A DNA stretch of 64,000 nucleotides from Streptococcus sp. 596553 (lineage in GTDB: Bacteria > Bacillota > Bacilli > Lactobacillales > Streptococcaceae). Within the stretch, counting starts at the first letter, position 1, and the number at the start of each line of letters is the position of its first letter. The position numbers and the translations under genes are program-made. Shown here piece by piece: positions 1 to 7,087 of this stretch. Location of the stretch: contig NZ_OXCQ01000003.1 of NCBI RefSeq assembly GCF_900411395.1, forward strand, positions 1 through 64,000. Reading direction: 5' to 3'. Under the pieces are notes generated by a model. It was not told the DNA's origin. It saw only the letters and a program-made list of their open reading frames with translations, and ran no database searches.

Positions 1-154
1 GATTGTATTTCTGGAGTTTGGCTAATTTTGACCGAACTGCTTGGTAACTTCTATCCAAAAACTTGCAAGCCTGTGTTAAATCATGCTCTTCTCTGGACAA
101 GACGTACCACTCCAGATAATCAACCTCATCTTCTGTCCATCTACGTCCTGCCAT
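1..154 (-). CDS. Phage SANT/Myb-like DNA-binding protein, partial (C-terminus off window)
   Basis: The reading frame opens at an ATG at 154 and runs off the left edge with no stop. It begins MAGRRWTEDEVDYLEW and continues through a helix-rich segment with basic residues ending in a SKLAKLQK stretch. The RRWTEDEVDYL start resembles the first helix of SANT/Myb-type DNA-binding domains, which occur in phage regulators. A GGAG lies about 12 bases upstream; another in-frame ATG 18 bases upstream is less likely. It overlaps the preceding 59-codon ORF by 14 bases, as is usual in this operon. A regulatory role is inferred, not shown. Confidence 0.55.
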   Translation of the reverse strand, partial: MAGRRWTEDEVDYLEWYVLSREEHDLTQACKFLDRSYQAVRSKLAKLQKYN

Positions 155-320
155 AATGTTTAGACGCTCCATGTAAATAATAAGTGCCATCTTTACGCTT
201 GTTTACGTAATACGTATATTGCCCATCTGGACTAGCGTAGGAAATCTGCTTCTCTCCTGCCCAGATACCATTGTCACGCATCATATGGCAATTCTCCATA
301 ATCCATTCTACGTCAGGCAT
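141..320 (-). CDS. Small phage protein, 59 aa, unknown function
   Basis: ATG at 320, stop TAG at 141. The product is 59 residues, begins MPDVEWIMENCHMM and has a Tyr-rich C-terminal half (YTYYVNKRKDGTYYLHG). The start overlaps the end of the YopX-like gene by 8 bases and the stop overlaps the next gene by 14 bases, which fits translational coupling in a compact phage early operon. I do not recognise the family. The support is uninterrupted frame, operon fit and phage-like composition. Confidence 0.55.
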   Translation of the reverse strand: MPDVEWIMENCHMMRDNGIWAGEKQISYASPDGQYTYYVNKRKDGTYYLHGASKHYGRT

Positions 321-690
321 CTAGCAACTCCTTGTTTTCGTAGATGTTGCCTACAACCTCACAATCAGTATGGCGTAACCACAATTCACATCCGTGTTGT
401 TTTGATTCAAGACGATAGGCTCCGCCATAATGCCTTGCAACTTCGTAATAAGTTAGCTCAGAATAGACATCCTTAGACATTTTGACTACATCCCCCTCAA
501 AAATCTCTTTTCCGTTCTTATCTTTGAGTCCTGTTGATTGCATGAGGTGAATATCATTATTCACAATCCATTCACCAGCAGCAGAATCCTCATCAATAAT
601 CCAGATATCACCATTTCCAGCCATCACTTCGTCTGGTTGATACATGCGACTTAATGAGCCACTATCATACGCTCTAAATTTTGGTATCAT
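313..690 (-). CDS. YopX family phage protein
   Basis: This 125-residue protein begins MIPKFRAYDSG. It contains the QSTGLKDKNGKEIFEGDVV segment typical of the YopX family: a strand-rich domain with a 'TGLKDKNGKEIYEGD' core and a later 'VVGNIYENKELL' end, seen here as CEVVGNIYENKELLDA. The Shine-Dalgarno sequence GGGGTG sits 5 bases before the ATG. YopX proteins are common in the early regions of Gram-positive phages; their biochemical role is not known to me. It overlaps the DUF1372 gene by 4 bases. Confidence 0.85.
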   Translation of the reverse strand: MIPKFRAYDSGSLSRMYQPDEVMAGNGDIWIIDEDSAAGEWIVNNDIHLMQSTGLKDKNGKEIFEGDVVKMSKDVYSELTYYEVARHYGGAYRLESKQHGCELWLRHTDCEVVGNIYENKELLDA

Positions 691-947
691 AACATCACCC
701 CATCCCCTACTTTCACTTTATCCCACTGCTCTTTAGTCACCACGAACACCCCGTAGTCACGAATGGTCAGCGTGTACAGCTTGCCGTGTCGTCCTTTCTC
801 GACGACTTTACCGAAAATCTCAGCGCCTGCGTTATCCGCCTTGTAGATAACCATCGGCTTTTTCTTTTCTAGTTCTGCAATCCTGTCCATCTGCCAGATG
901 TTTAGTCCAGCAGATACCAGAATCCAGATAGCTATGAATCGTTTCAA
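687..947 (-). CDS. DUF1372-type phage protein, TTG start
   Basis: 86 residues with an N-terminal hydrophobic segment (residues 4-19, FIAIWILVSAGLNIWQ), so it is probably membrane-anchored or exported. A beta-rich domain follows, ending in EQWDKVKVGDGVML. The layout of a short hydrophobic leader plus a small strand-rich domain matches DUF1372 proteins of streptococcal phages. The start codon is TTG at 947 with GAGG seven bases upstream. The 4-base overlap with the neighbour on each side indicates coupling. Function unknown. Confidence 0.75.
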   Translation of the reverse strand: MKRFIAIWILVSAGLNIWQMDRIAELEKKKPMVIYKADNAGAEIFGKVVEKGRHGKLYTLTIRDYGVFVVTKEQWDKVKVGDGVML

Positions 948-1420
948 TCTGTGACCTCCTCAAATTTCATAAACGTCATCCAATGCGTAGTACCTCTTTG
1001 TTGTCCAAACAATGGTTTAAAAGGTACAGATTTAAGAACCTCTTTAACGTTGATTTGACAATCAGACCATTTAAAAACTAGAGTACCTCCAACTTTTAGA
1101 ACTCTCATGCATTCTTCAAAACCCTTGGCTAAATCTTCCGGCCAGGTAACTTTATCCAGCTGGCCATATTGTGATCGCATAATTGAGTTTTGACCTGCCC
1201 ATTTCAAATGTGGCGGATCGAATACTACTAGATTAAATGTTTCATCATCGAATGGCATATCACGAAAATCTCCGACAACGTCAGGGTTTACGTTTACCTT
1301 TTTCCCATGTATTTCAATTTTTTCTTGTCTGATGTCCATGAAAGTTGTATGACTCTCATTTTTATCAAACCAAAACATACGACTGCCACAACAAGCGTCT
1401 AGTATTCGTATATCTCCCAT
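944..1420 (-). CDS. Class I SAM-dependent (phage DNA) methyltransferase
   Basis: 158 residues from the ATG at 1420; a GTG one codon upstream would add one residue. The SAM-binding motif is ILDACCGS near the N-terminus. The VVFDPPH motif near residue 70 is a variant of the DPPY catalytic motif of adenine/cytosine amino-methyltransferases. The late block RVLKVGGTLVFKW matches the class I methyltransferase core. Such stand-alone phage methylases usually modify phage DNA against host restriction; the target sequence cannot be read from the protein. Its start overlaps the stop of the upstream 49-aa ORF (TGATG). Confidence 0.8.
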   Translation of the reverse strand: MGDIRILDACCGSRMFWFDKNESHTTFMDIRQEKIEIHGKKVNVNPDVVGDFRDMPFDDETFNLVVFDPPHLKWAGQNSIMRSQYGQLDKVTWPEDLAKGFEECMRVLKVGGTLVFKWSDCQINVKEVLKSVPFKPLFGQQRGTTHWMTFMKFEEVTD

Positions 1421-1569
1421 CACTCAACTTCCTTGCTCTTAGTTTCTCCAGTAAGTCTATTTTCTAAAATGTGACTTGTATAGCAAATATCACTTTTATA
1501 TGTATAGTGATTGACAGTTTCTTCAACCCATTGATTTTTAGTGTACGGGTATCTGTTTGGTCGTTTCAA
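1420..1569 (-). CDS. Small phage protein, 49 aa, TTG start
   Basis: A 50-codon frame from TTG at 1569 to TGA at 1420 encodes a charged, Tyr-rich peptide beginning MKRPNRYPYTKNQWVEE. GAGGTGG lies 4 bases before the TTG. The start overlaps the stop of the upstream gene (TTGA) and the stop overlaps the next start (TGATG), so both ends are coupled. This regular packing is the main evidence that it is real; I know no family for it. It is easily missed because it lacks an ATG. Confidence 0.6.
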   Translation of the reverse strand: MKRPNRYPYTKNQWVEETVNHYTYKSDICYTSHILENRLTGETKSKEVE

Positions 1570-1826
1570 TTTACCACCTCATTTTTCAATTCAAAACCAA
1601 TTCTATATAAGAGCAAATCATTTTGAAAATCAACGAATGCTTCAATCATCTCAGCTTCTTGAAAGTCGTATTCCTCAACCGTACTTAAGAAATCATCAAT
1701 ATCATTTCTTTGTACACTTCCGTATTCTGTCTTTGTGTGTTCCATGGCTTGTTCATAGCCATCAACATCAATTGTGTAGCATATTCTGCCACTAGAAAAA
1801 TCATATTTGTAATTCTTGATATTCAT
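1566..1826 (-). CDS. Hypothetical phage protein, 86 aa
   Basis: Acidic protein from ATG 1826 (a GTG one codon upstream is possible); GGAGGTGGAG provides the ribosome site. It begins MNIKNYKYDFSSGRICYTIDVDGY and is dominated by Asp, Glu and Tyr, without membrane segments or recognisable motifs. It is coupled to the DUF1642 gene upstream (TGATG) and to the TTG-start gene downstream. I do not recognise a family. Confidence 0.7.
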   Translation of the reverse strand: MNIKNYKYDFSSGRICYTIDVDGYEQAMEHTKTEYGSVQRNDIDDFLSTVEEYDFQEAEMIEAFVDFQNDLLLYRIGFELKNEVVN

Positions 1827-2329
1827 CACTCCACCTCCTTAATCTCAATCCCTGGGCAATCGAATACCCAGCCGTACCCCGCTTCTTCGAGTTGTTTGCG
1901 AGTAAATTTATAATTTCCAGCTGTTATATTTTGGTTGAAATAAAGAGTGTTCCCTGATTGCGATTTAACCAAGGGTTGCCCATTCTTCAGACTAACAATA
2001 TACCGTTTCTCTTTCTCGACCTCGTATCCATCCAGCCATGCACGGGCGAAGAGATCTCTGTTGGATTTCTTTTGATACCATTCTGTAAATTCATGGCTTC
2101 CATTGCTACAAGCATAATGCAACGCATCCTCTAGTTCTGGGCTTTGTTCTCTTGCTCCTTCAATCACATCCGCCACAAACTGCGAAACTTTGACTGGTCG
2201 AGGTTCGTCTAGTTGTTTGATTAGATCAATTGCAGTTTCGGTCGGAATGCCTTTGACTACAGTTCCAAACATATTCAAACCATGAATCCCGGTTTCTTCA
2301 AATTCTTTAATCAATTCCTGCTTATTCAT
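1826..2329 (-). CDS. DUF1642 family phage protein
   Basis: The ATG at 2329 (MNKQELIKEFEE) is preferred over a start 5 codons earlier because AGGAG lies 7 bases before it. The protein is 167 residues. The C-terminus, with FTRKQLEEAGYGWVFDC followed by PGIEIKEVE, is the signature end of DUF1642 proteins, and VPQFVADVI-like and WLDGYEVEKEKRYIV blocks precede it. DUF1642 proteins are abundant in streptococcal phage early operons; their function is unknown. It overlaps nothing upstream but is only 11 bases from the RuvC-like gene. Confidence 0.85.
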   Translation of the reverse strand: MNKQELIKEFEETGIHGLNMFGTVVKGIPTETAIDLIKQLDEPRPVKVSQFVADVIEGAREQSPELEDALHYACSNGSHEFTEWYQKKSNRDLFARAWLDGYEVEKEKRYIVSLKNGQPLVKSQSGNTLYFNQNITAGNYKFTRKQLEEAGYGWVFDCPGIEIKEVE

Positions 2330-2340
2330 CTTCCAACTCC

Positions 2341-2856
2341 TCAACTCACCTTGTGGCTTTCCAAATTTCCAAATTCTTGGCCATGGTTTACAAAATATGA
2401 ACCAATCAGGATAGCGTCAGCTTCATCGTCTTTGACGTTCAGGTCGAATTCATCGGACACTTTAGCAATGGCCTGCAGCTTCATTGATTTTTTACTTCGG
2501 TCCTTGTAACTAAACTTCCAGTACTTGCGCCAGGTCGACACGTTCACGAAGTACACATTGTCAGCAATCAACCGGCCAAGAGTGATACCTGTAACAATTC
2601 CAATACTGATCATAGACTGCTGATTTGGCCCCATGACTGAGTTCTTCTCGACCACAATTGATTCAAAATGGCAGTTGTATTTCTGGAGCACTCTCGATTG
2701 AATCGCTCGCAATTCACTAGCCATGAACCGCCCACGTTCAAAGAACGATTTGCTTTTATGCTTTAAGACACCACTCTGGACAAGGTCAGATCCGTGAAAT
2801 ACGGCCCATCCTGTCGCAGTAGTTGAAATGTCTAACGATAATGTCAGAGATTTCAT
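2341..2856 (-). CDS. RuvC-like Holliday junction resolvase
   Basis: 171 residues. The N-terminal LSLDISTTATGWAVF strand carries the first acidic residue of the RNase H-like RuvC fold. SIVVEKN near residue 70 supplies the second, and KDDEADAILIG near residue 145 supplies the C-terminal acidic pair. These are the expected catalytic Asp/Glu positions of phage RuvC-type crossover-junction endonucleases. It would resolve branched DNA during phage replication, recombination or packaging, in keeping with RecT and the nuclease upstream in the same operon. Its start overlaps the previous stop by 4 bases. Confidence 0.8.
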   Translation of the reverse strand: MKSLTLSLDISTTATGWAVFHGSDLVQSGVLKHKSKSFFERGRFMASELRAIQSRVLQKYNCHFESIVVEKNSVMGPNQQSMISIGIVTGITLGRLIADNVYFVNVSTWRKYWKFSYKDRSKKSMKLQAIAKVSDEFDLNVKDDEADAILIGSYFVNHGQEFGNLESHKVS

Positions 2857-3185
2857 TGCAGTTCTCCCTTGAATCCACAGAGATCAAATAGGTTTCGTTT
2901 ATTACTCTCAATAAACTCAAAGAACTTCTGAAGTTCGGCCAAGTGGCGCTTTTCTCTCTTGATTCCAAGGCTCGTATGATACTCTGTCGGCATTTTCGGT
3001 GTCACCTTAATATCTAACCAGTAGAGAGGCTCAAACACGTCGCCACTTGTATCAAGAGAAGCATCTGCATCTGTATTTCTAAAATGCATCTGCATATCAT
3101 ATTCAATTTTATTGGTGATCGTGATGGTCTTGTCCACGATTTCAAGTGTGTTATCTGTTCCTGGAATATCGATTTTGTTTAGCAT
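2853..3185 (-). CDS. Hypothetical phage protein, 110 aa
   Basis: The protein begins MLNKIDIPGTDNTLEIVDKT. Its N-terminal two thirds alternate beta-strand patterns (ITITNKIEYDMQMHF, YWLDIKVTPKMP), followed by a helical C-terminus, HLAELQKFFEFIESNKRNLF. There are no membrane segments or catalytic motifs that I recognise. It overlaps the resolvase gene by 4 bases and lies 13 bases after the 69-aa ORF. It may act together with the nucleic-acid enzymes nearby, but that is only positional inference. Confidence 0.7.
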   Translation of the reverse strand: MLNKIDIPGTDNTLEIVDKTITITNKIEYDMQMHFRNTDADASLDTSGDVFEPLYWLDIKVTPKMPTEYHTSLGIKREKRHLAELQKFFEFIESNKRNLFDLCGFKGELQ

Positions 3186-3198
3186 TTATTTTCTCCTT

Positions 3199-3408
3199 TT
3201 AAAAAAGTGTTGTTTGCAAAGGGTACACATCTTCAAATGGCACTCCGACTCTTAGACAGTCTCGTTTGATGTCCAGTGTAGAGATGACGTATTTGACACC
3301 ATTATTTTTCTTGTCATAGTGTGGATAAGTGTAGCCATCATTTTCTATTTTTTCGATGATTTCAGACTTTGTTTCAGGACAGATTTCTGTCCAGTTGATC
3401 CATTCCAT
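3199..3408 (-). CDS. Hypothetical phage protein, 69 aa
   Basis: A 69-residue protein starting MEWINWTEICPETKSEIIEK behind a strong GGGAGG site 6 bases upstream. The sequence alternates charged and aromatic residues with no motif I can name. Its start overlaps the previous gene by 35 bases in another frame, longer than the 4-8 base overlaps elsewhere in the operon. The good ribosome site makes this start the best choice. Confidence 0.65.
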   Translation of the reverse strand: MEWINWTEICPETKSEIIEKIENDGYTYPHYDKKNNGVKYVISTLDIKRDCLRVGVPFEDVYPLQTTLF

Positions 3409-3595
3409 TTTTATCCTCCCACGATACCGTGCCAGATATTAGACACTCTTTATCCAACCTGCTAGCAAGTGTGGTTCGATTGTAAATACCGTGGCTGGTT
3501 TCGATACAGTCACTGTAAATATTTTTAATTTGTACAATTTTAAAAAATTCTCCATTTTTAAAAACTTTCACGTAATCGCCTTTTTCAAGTTTCAT
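3374..3595 (-). CDS. Hypothetical phage protein with KOW/SH3-like look, 73 aa
   Basis: The internal ATG at 3595 (MKLEKGDYVKVFKNGEFFK) is preferred to a start 15 codons upstream, because the upstream part lies inside another small ORF. The KGDYVKVFKNGEFFKIVQI segment looks like a small SH3-like barrel, but I cannot assign a family. The ribosome site is weak, so the start is uncertain. It overlaps both the 26-aa ORF upstream and the 69-aa ORF downstream. Confidence 0.6.
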   Translation of the reverse strand: MKLEKGDYVKVFKNGEFFKIVQIKNIYSDCIETSHGIYNRTTLASRLDKECLISGTVSWEDKNGMDQLDRNLS

Positions 3596-3665
3596 ATTTC
3601 TGACCAAACCCCCACGCCTGCCAAATTGTGAGCAAGGCAAGCGTGAGTGAAATTCTTTGCGTCAT
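3585..3665 (-). CDS. Possible 26-aa hydrophobic phage peptide
   Basis: ATG at 3665 to TGA at 3585 encodes a 26-residue peptide beginning MTQRISLTLALLTIWQAWGF. It is a single hydrophobic helix with a short polar tail, and resembles the leader of the DUF1372 protein in this operon. Its end overlaps the start of the next gene by 11 bases. The ribosome site (GGA too close to the ATG) is poor, so this is a candidate only. Confidence 0.35.
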   Translation of the reverse strand: MTQRISLTLALLTIWQAWGFGQKYET

Positions 3666-3777
3666 TCGTCCAAAGTCACATAAGTGTCACTGACGCATTT
3701 TCTAGTTCGCAGTTTTACAAGAATGCCCGGCTTGTTGGTTTTTGAGTTGTTTCCAAAATGGAAATAATTGGTTTTGG

Positions 3778-4293
3778 TTATTTTGATTCTCTAACAGCAA
3801 ACATGTCCTCGAATTCATCTGTCTGCTCCTTAAATTTCATCGGGATGTCCCCTCTGAAATAAAATCCATTTTCATCCAATTCCCCTTTAACTCCTGTCGC
3901 CCAAGATAAGAAAATTGAGCCTTGGCAGTCAGGACAATTCATGAATTTAAAGTAAGACGGGACTTTCCACCGCTTCGTGCATCCGCAAAATGGGCATTGT
4001 AAATCAACATCTACCTTCTCGCTTGGTTTCTGCGAAACCGCTGGACTTCCGCTAAATTTTGCTGACAATCTATCTGTGGCTTCTTTGATATTGACAGAAT
4101 CTATTTCAGCTATTTTTTCAGCATCAATTTTAAAAACTGTCTTTGTATCCCCGGGCTCTTTCTGACTTAAATCCTCAAGAATTTCATCAGACCCTGTAAC
4201 CATTTGATAGGCTTTGAATAAGGTTTGATAGTCAAGTTCCTGCGCTCTCTCAAAACTCAATTTTACGTCATCTTGTTCAATATAGATTTTCAT
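3778..4293 (-). CDS. Phage zinc-ribbon protein, 171 aa
   Basis: The N-terminal 100 residues are acidic and mostly helical. The second half holds a four-cysteine zinc ribbon: CPFCGC near residue 100 and NCPDC about 18 residues later, followed by a short tail. The start MKIYIEQDDVKLSFERAQ fits the ATG at 4293. It lies between the nuclease gene and smaller ORFs in the recombination block, so a nucleic-acid-binding or accessory role is plausible. No enzymatic motif is visible. Confidence 0.7.
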   Translation of the reverse strand: MKIYIEQDDVKLSFERAQELDYQTLFKAYQMVTGSDEILEDLSQKEPGDTKTVFKIDAEKIAEIDSVNIKEATDRLSAKFSGSPAVSQKPSEKVDVDLQCPFCGCTKRWKVPSYFKFMNCPDCQGSIFLSWATGVKGELDENGFYFRGDIPMKFKEQTDEFEDMFAVRESK

Positions 4294-4314
4294 TCTTTCC
4301 TCACTTTTCCAAAC

Positions 4315-5151
4315 TTAATAATCACTTTCAATCAAGTCATTCAAGCTAACTACTGCATTCAGTTTTTTCAGACTCCTGCAATAATCGCAATGACCACATT
4401 TTTTAGGTTCTTTCTGACCTTGGATAACATCCCAAACTTCGACAATTTCAGACTTGATTTTGTCTAAACCTTCTTCAAGCCATTCATCATCGATTTTCAA
4501 AATGTCACGATCTGGAACGTTTTCCTTGCTGACCGCTACAATGTATGGTCTAAAATCATTCCCAGTCATTTGTTTCAGCAATTCACGATATAGACCAAGT
4601 TGTCCATGATATCCAAAGTTCAGAATATTGTTAACTGCTGCAGGAACTTTCTTTTTAAGTTCTACGCTCCATTCTTCAGCGTAGATGGACTTCATGGTTT
4701 TCAAATCCACGAAATAGCCACGACTTAGATTCACGCTATCCAGCTTTCCTTTTACTGGTACGCCCTCGATTTCTCCATAGACAATCAACTCTTTTTGAAC
4801 CTCATCTGACGGATAACCGTGATACAAATGATTAAATCCATCATCGTCCTTTAGGCTTGCAATCATCTTATCACCAATCACAAAGTCAGATTTTAGATTT
4901 CCCTTGTTCTTGCCTGTCTTAGCAAGTAGCTTGTCACCATTTTCATCCATGAACTGCTGATGTGCTTCTTCGCTTTCAAAGTAACTATGAACGTAGTTTC
5001 CGAGTAGGAGAGGGGTCTCGTCCCTCTCTTCTACCCATTGCCCACTGTCCAAAGCAAAAGCCTTAGCCTGGCATTGCTGATACCGTTTAAAGCGTGAGTT
5101 GGTCAAGTAGCTTGTATCCTGGTAGTAGTTCTCTTGTGTTAGTTCTTCCAT
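4315..5151 (-). CDS. PD-(D/E)XK-type phage exonuclease (RecT partner)
   Basis: 278 residues. The N-terminal SRFKRYQQCQAKAF helix is typical of AddB/RecB-like and DUF3799-like nucleases. YVHSYFES follows, then the core GKLDSVNLSRGYFVDLKTMK, where the Asp of GKLD and the D-x-K of DLKTMK are the expected metal-binding residues. A C-terminal CGHCDYC cluster may bind a metal or iron-sulfur centre together with the Cys near the N-terminus. Directly upstream is recT (3-base gap), the usual exonuclease/annealing-protein pairing that mediates single-strand annealing in phages. Confidence 0.8.
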   Translation of the reverse strand: MEELTQENYYQDTSYLTNSRFKRYQQCQAKAFALDSGQWVEERDETPLLLGNYVHSYFESEEAHQQFMDENGDKLLAKTGKNKGNLKSDFVIGDKMIASLKDDDGFNHLYHGYPSDEVQKELIVYGEIEGVPVKGKLDSVNLSRGYFVDLKTMKSIYAEEWSVELKKKVPAAVNNILNFGYHGQLGLYRELLKQMTGNDFRPYIVAVSKENVPDRDILKIDDEWLEEGLDKIKSEIVEVWDVIQGQKEPKKCGHCDYCRSLKKLNAVVSLNDLIESDY

Positions 5152-5154
5152 AGC

Positions 5155-6105
5155 CTACTCCTTAATGTTGGTCGTGTTTCCCTCAAAGAAACTAATCTCT
5201 TCCAAAACTTCGCCTGTTTCTTCGTCAAAATCTGGAATTTCATCTGCTGGGTATTCGGTAGAAGCTAACTCTTCAGGATTTGCCGTTTTTTCAGCCGTTT
5301 TTGGGGGTGTTTTGGTGTCTGCGGTAAATTCTCCCTCTACTACGTTGTCGCCCTCTGTGGGCGTGCTATGAGCTCCTAGAATGCTGTCCAATGTTTCAGC
5401 AACTGGTTCTTGAGTGACGTCTTTGATTTCATTCTTGTTTGAAACTGTGCTATCTTCGTTATCTGCCACGATTGCTTCCTGCAATTCGGTTGAAAGTGGT
5501 GCATAGGTTGAAAGCATGTGCTTCAAGACTGTTTTTCTAGCCATGGCATCGAAGTCAGACTGCCATGGGCTATATTTACTAGAGAATGACTGACTGTATT
5601 TCTTGCCATGCGCCTGAACTCGTTCTTTTGTCCAAAATACGGTCTTCTCAAAGCCGTTTGCAAGTCGCATAAAAGCAAAGTACCCGACAACTTTTTCATT
5701 CTCCTTTGGAATAGCAGACATATCCACTTCAAGGTCTTCAGTAAGTGGGTTAAACCCTTTATACTGGCTTTCATAGACCTCCCCAGCGTTCAAGCGTGTG
5801 ACTTGTCCACTTCGTTGTGCAAGCTGGATTAAGCCTTTATACCCAACTTGAAACTGCGCTTGGTTCTTGTAAGGAACGATGTACGCATAACCAAGGCTCG
5901 GCTCAATTGGTAGGTTTAGGACTGCAGCTTTCATAGCAGCGGTCATGATGCTTTCGTTAGTAGCCTTAGCTAGTAGGTTGTTATTTGTCACGATGCTAAG
6001 TAGACTGGCCACGAATTGCTGACCATTGCCGTTTACCACCTCAGAAAATTTCTGTTTTACTGCTGGTGAGTTAAAAAATTGTTTATGTGTTAGTTCGTTT
6101 GTCAT
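5155..6105 (-). CDS. recT: RecT single-strand annealing protein
   Basis: 316 residues. The core (residues about 20-215) contains LLAKATNESIMTAAMKAA, NLPIEPSLGYAYIVPY and FQVGYKGLIQLAQRSGQ, the best-conserved RecT-family blocks. The C-terminal 80 residues are acidic and low-complexity (QEPVAETLDSI, EIPDFDEETGEVLEE), as in many RecT proteins. RecT coats and anneals single-stranded DNA made by the partner nuclease encoded immediately downstream. AGGATGG precedes the ATG. It is the first large gene of the recombination block. Confidence 0.92.
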   Translation of the reverse strand: MTNELTHKQFFNSPAVKQKFSEVVNGNGQQFVASLLSIVTNNNLLAKATNESIMTAAMKAAVLNLPIEPSLGYAYIVPYKNQAQFQVGYKGLIQLAQRSGQVTRLNAGEVYESQYKGFNPLTEDLEVDMSAIPKENEKVVGYFAFMRLANGFEKTVFWTKERVQAHGKKYSQSFSSKYSPWQSDFDAMARKTVLKHMLSTYAPLSTELQEAIVADNEDSTVSNKNEIKDVTQEPVAETLDSILGAHSTPTEGDNVVEGEFTADTKTPPKTAEKTANPEELASTEYPADEIPDFDEETGEVLEEISFFEGNTTNIKE

Positions 6106-6123
6106 TTTATTCCCATCCTTCTT

Positions 6124-6309
6124 TTAGTAATTAAACATTGTTCCACAGTATCCAGCTTCTTCTAATGCTAATTTTCGAAAATAATGTAACATGTCGTTAA
6201 TACTCATTTTTCTAACAATTTTCTCGGTTAGATACTCGCCGTCAGTTTCTGCTTTTATTTCCTCTCTAAGTTCTTGTTTCCATTTTTTGTAATACAATCG
6301 TTTTTTCAT
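6124..6309 (-). CDS. Hypothetical phage protein, 61 aa
   Basis: The ATG at 6309 (MKKRLYYKKWKQELREEIKAE) has GGAG 6 bases upstream. The longer frame, starting 11 codons earlier, lies inside the upstream coiled-coil gene and is unlikely. The protein is highly charged and helical, ending KLALEEAGYCGTMFNY. The start overlaps the upstream stop (AAATGA). No family recognised. Confidence 0.6.
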   Translation of the reverse strand: MKKRLYYKKWKQELREEIKAETDGEYLTEKIVRKMSINDMLHYFRKLALEEAGYCGTMFNY

Positions 6310-6485
6310 TTCTTTCTCCTTTTCGTCTTCTTCAAATTCCAATTTTCACGCTTTAAGTGTCTGTTTTCGTTTTGCAATTTCAAAATAATATCCTGTTGGT
6401 CGTTGATGATTTCTCCAAGCTCAATTCCAAGATGCATATAATCAGCTCGCCAGTTGTCTATTTCTGCAAGTAGTTCTTCAATCAT
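6306..6485 (-). CDS. Small coiled-coil phage protein, 59 aa
   Basis: ATG at 6485 to TGA at 6306. The product begins MIEELLAEIDNWRADYMHLG and continues as a helix with heptad spacing (IILKLQNENRHLKRENWNL), ending in the basic tail KKTKRRKK. A GGTGAT site lies just upstream. Both ends overlap neighbouring start/stop codons by 4 bases. Coupling and the regular coiled-coil pattern make it a credible gene; the function is unknown. Confidence 0.65.
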   Translation of the reverse strand: MIEELLAEIDNWRADYMHLGIELGEIINDQQDIILKLQNENRHLKRENWNLKKTKRRKK

Positions 6486-6604
6486 ATTTCATCACCCACA
6501 TATCGACGTCTACCGCATCCGATATCCACATACTCGCTAGAGTCAAGTTCTTCTCGTTCTTCAGGTGGTTGCATTATGTCTCTGTCATAATCAAACATGA
6601 GCAT
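6482..6604 (-). CDS. Small phage protein, 40 aa
   Basis: ATG at 6604 to TGA at 6482 encodes a 40-residue acidic peptide beginning MLMFDYDRDIMQPPEEREE and ending CGRRRYVGDEI. The second Met (6598) is an alternative start. It overlaps the 47-aa ORF upstream by 14 bases and the coiled-coil ORF downstream by 4 bases. I cannot name a family; the evidence is the coupled reading frame. Confidence 0.55.
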   Translation of the reverse strand: MLMFDYDRDIMQPPEEREELDSSEYVDIGCGRRRYVGDEI

Positions 6605-6734
6605 ACACCTTTCCAAGTTCAAGCACTCGTTTCACATATCTGGCCTTGGAGGTTAGCCCAAGGTCCAGCAATTCGTTTTTTTCTTCATGATTGGCCGAAA
6701 GCCATACACGGTTTTCAAGTTCAATTCTAGTCAT
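6591..6734 (-). CDS. Small phage protein, 47 aa
   Basis: ATG at 6734 with GGAG six bases upstream; TGA at 6591. The helical, charged product begins MTRIELENRVWLSANHEEKN and ends VLELGKVYAHV, and its pattern of short helices suggests a small DNA- or protein-binding fold. It continues the chain of overlapping frames in this operon. Confidence 0.6.
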   Translation of the reverse strand: MTRIELENRVWLSANHEEKNELLDLGLTSKARYVKRVLELGKVYAHV

Positions 6735-6750
6735 TAGCGTCTCCTTCGCT

Positions 6751-7077
6751 CTATCCCAAATACTTTGCATAGCGTGCTCTCCGTGGCTCTGGCAAGGCTA
6801 ACGGTTCAGGACGCAAGCCTTGAGGCGGTTCGTTGTCAAATGTGAAGCCTGGAAAATCTCTGCGAATGTTCTTGCGGATTTGTTCTCTTTCAATCTCACG
6901 ACCCATTTCAAGCAATTCATTACAAGTTCTAATCACTTGCGTATCATACTCTTCTTGAAGTCGTTTTTCTTCCTCTTTTTGCTTCTCCAACTGATGAACT
7001 AGGATTCCTGCGCTGATAAATCCCAAAATCACTGCGCCAGTTCCTAAAAGCTGATTAATTAATGGTGGTTCAAACAT
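6751..7077 (-). CDS. Single-pass membrane phage protein with coiled coil, 108 aa
   Basis: The internal ATG at 7077 (MFEPPLINQLLGTG) has AGGAG upstream. The longer frame starting 66 codons earlier overlaps the next gene entirely and is not real. Residues about 8-26 form a membrane helix (LLGTGAVILGFISAGILV). A long charged helix (EKQKEEEKRLQEEYD onwards) follows, with a Pro/Arg-rich C-terminus. It is probably an inner-membrane protein with a cytoplasmic coiled coil. Function unknown. Confidence 0.7.
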   Translation of the reverse strand: MFEPPLINQLLGTGAVILGFISAGILVHQLEKQKEEEKRLQEEYDTQVIRTCNELLEMGREIEREQIRKNIRRDFPGFTFDNEPPQGLRPEPLALPEPRRARYAKYLG

Positions 7078-7087
7078 TTCTTCTCTC

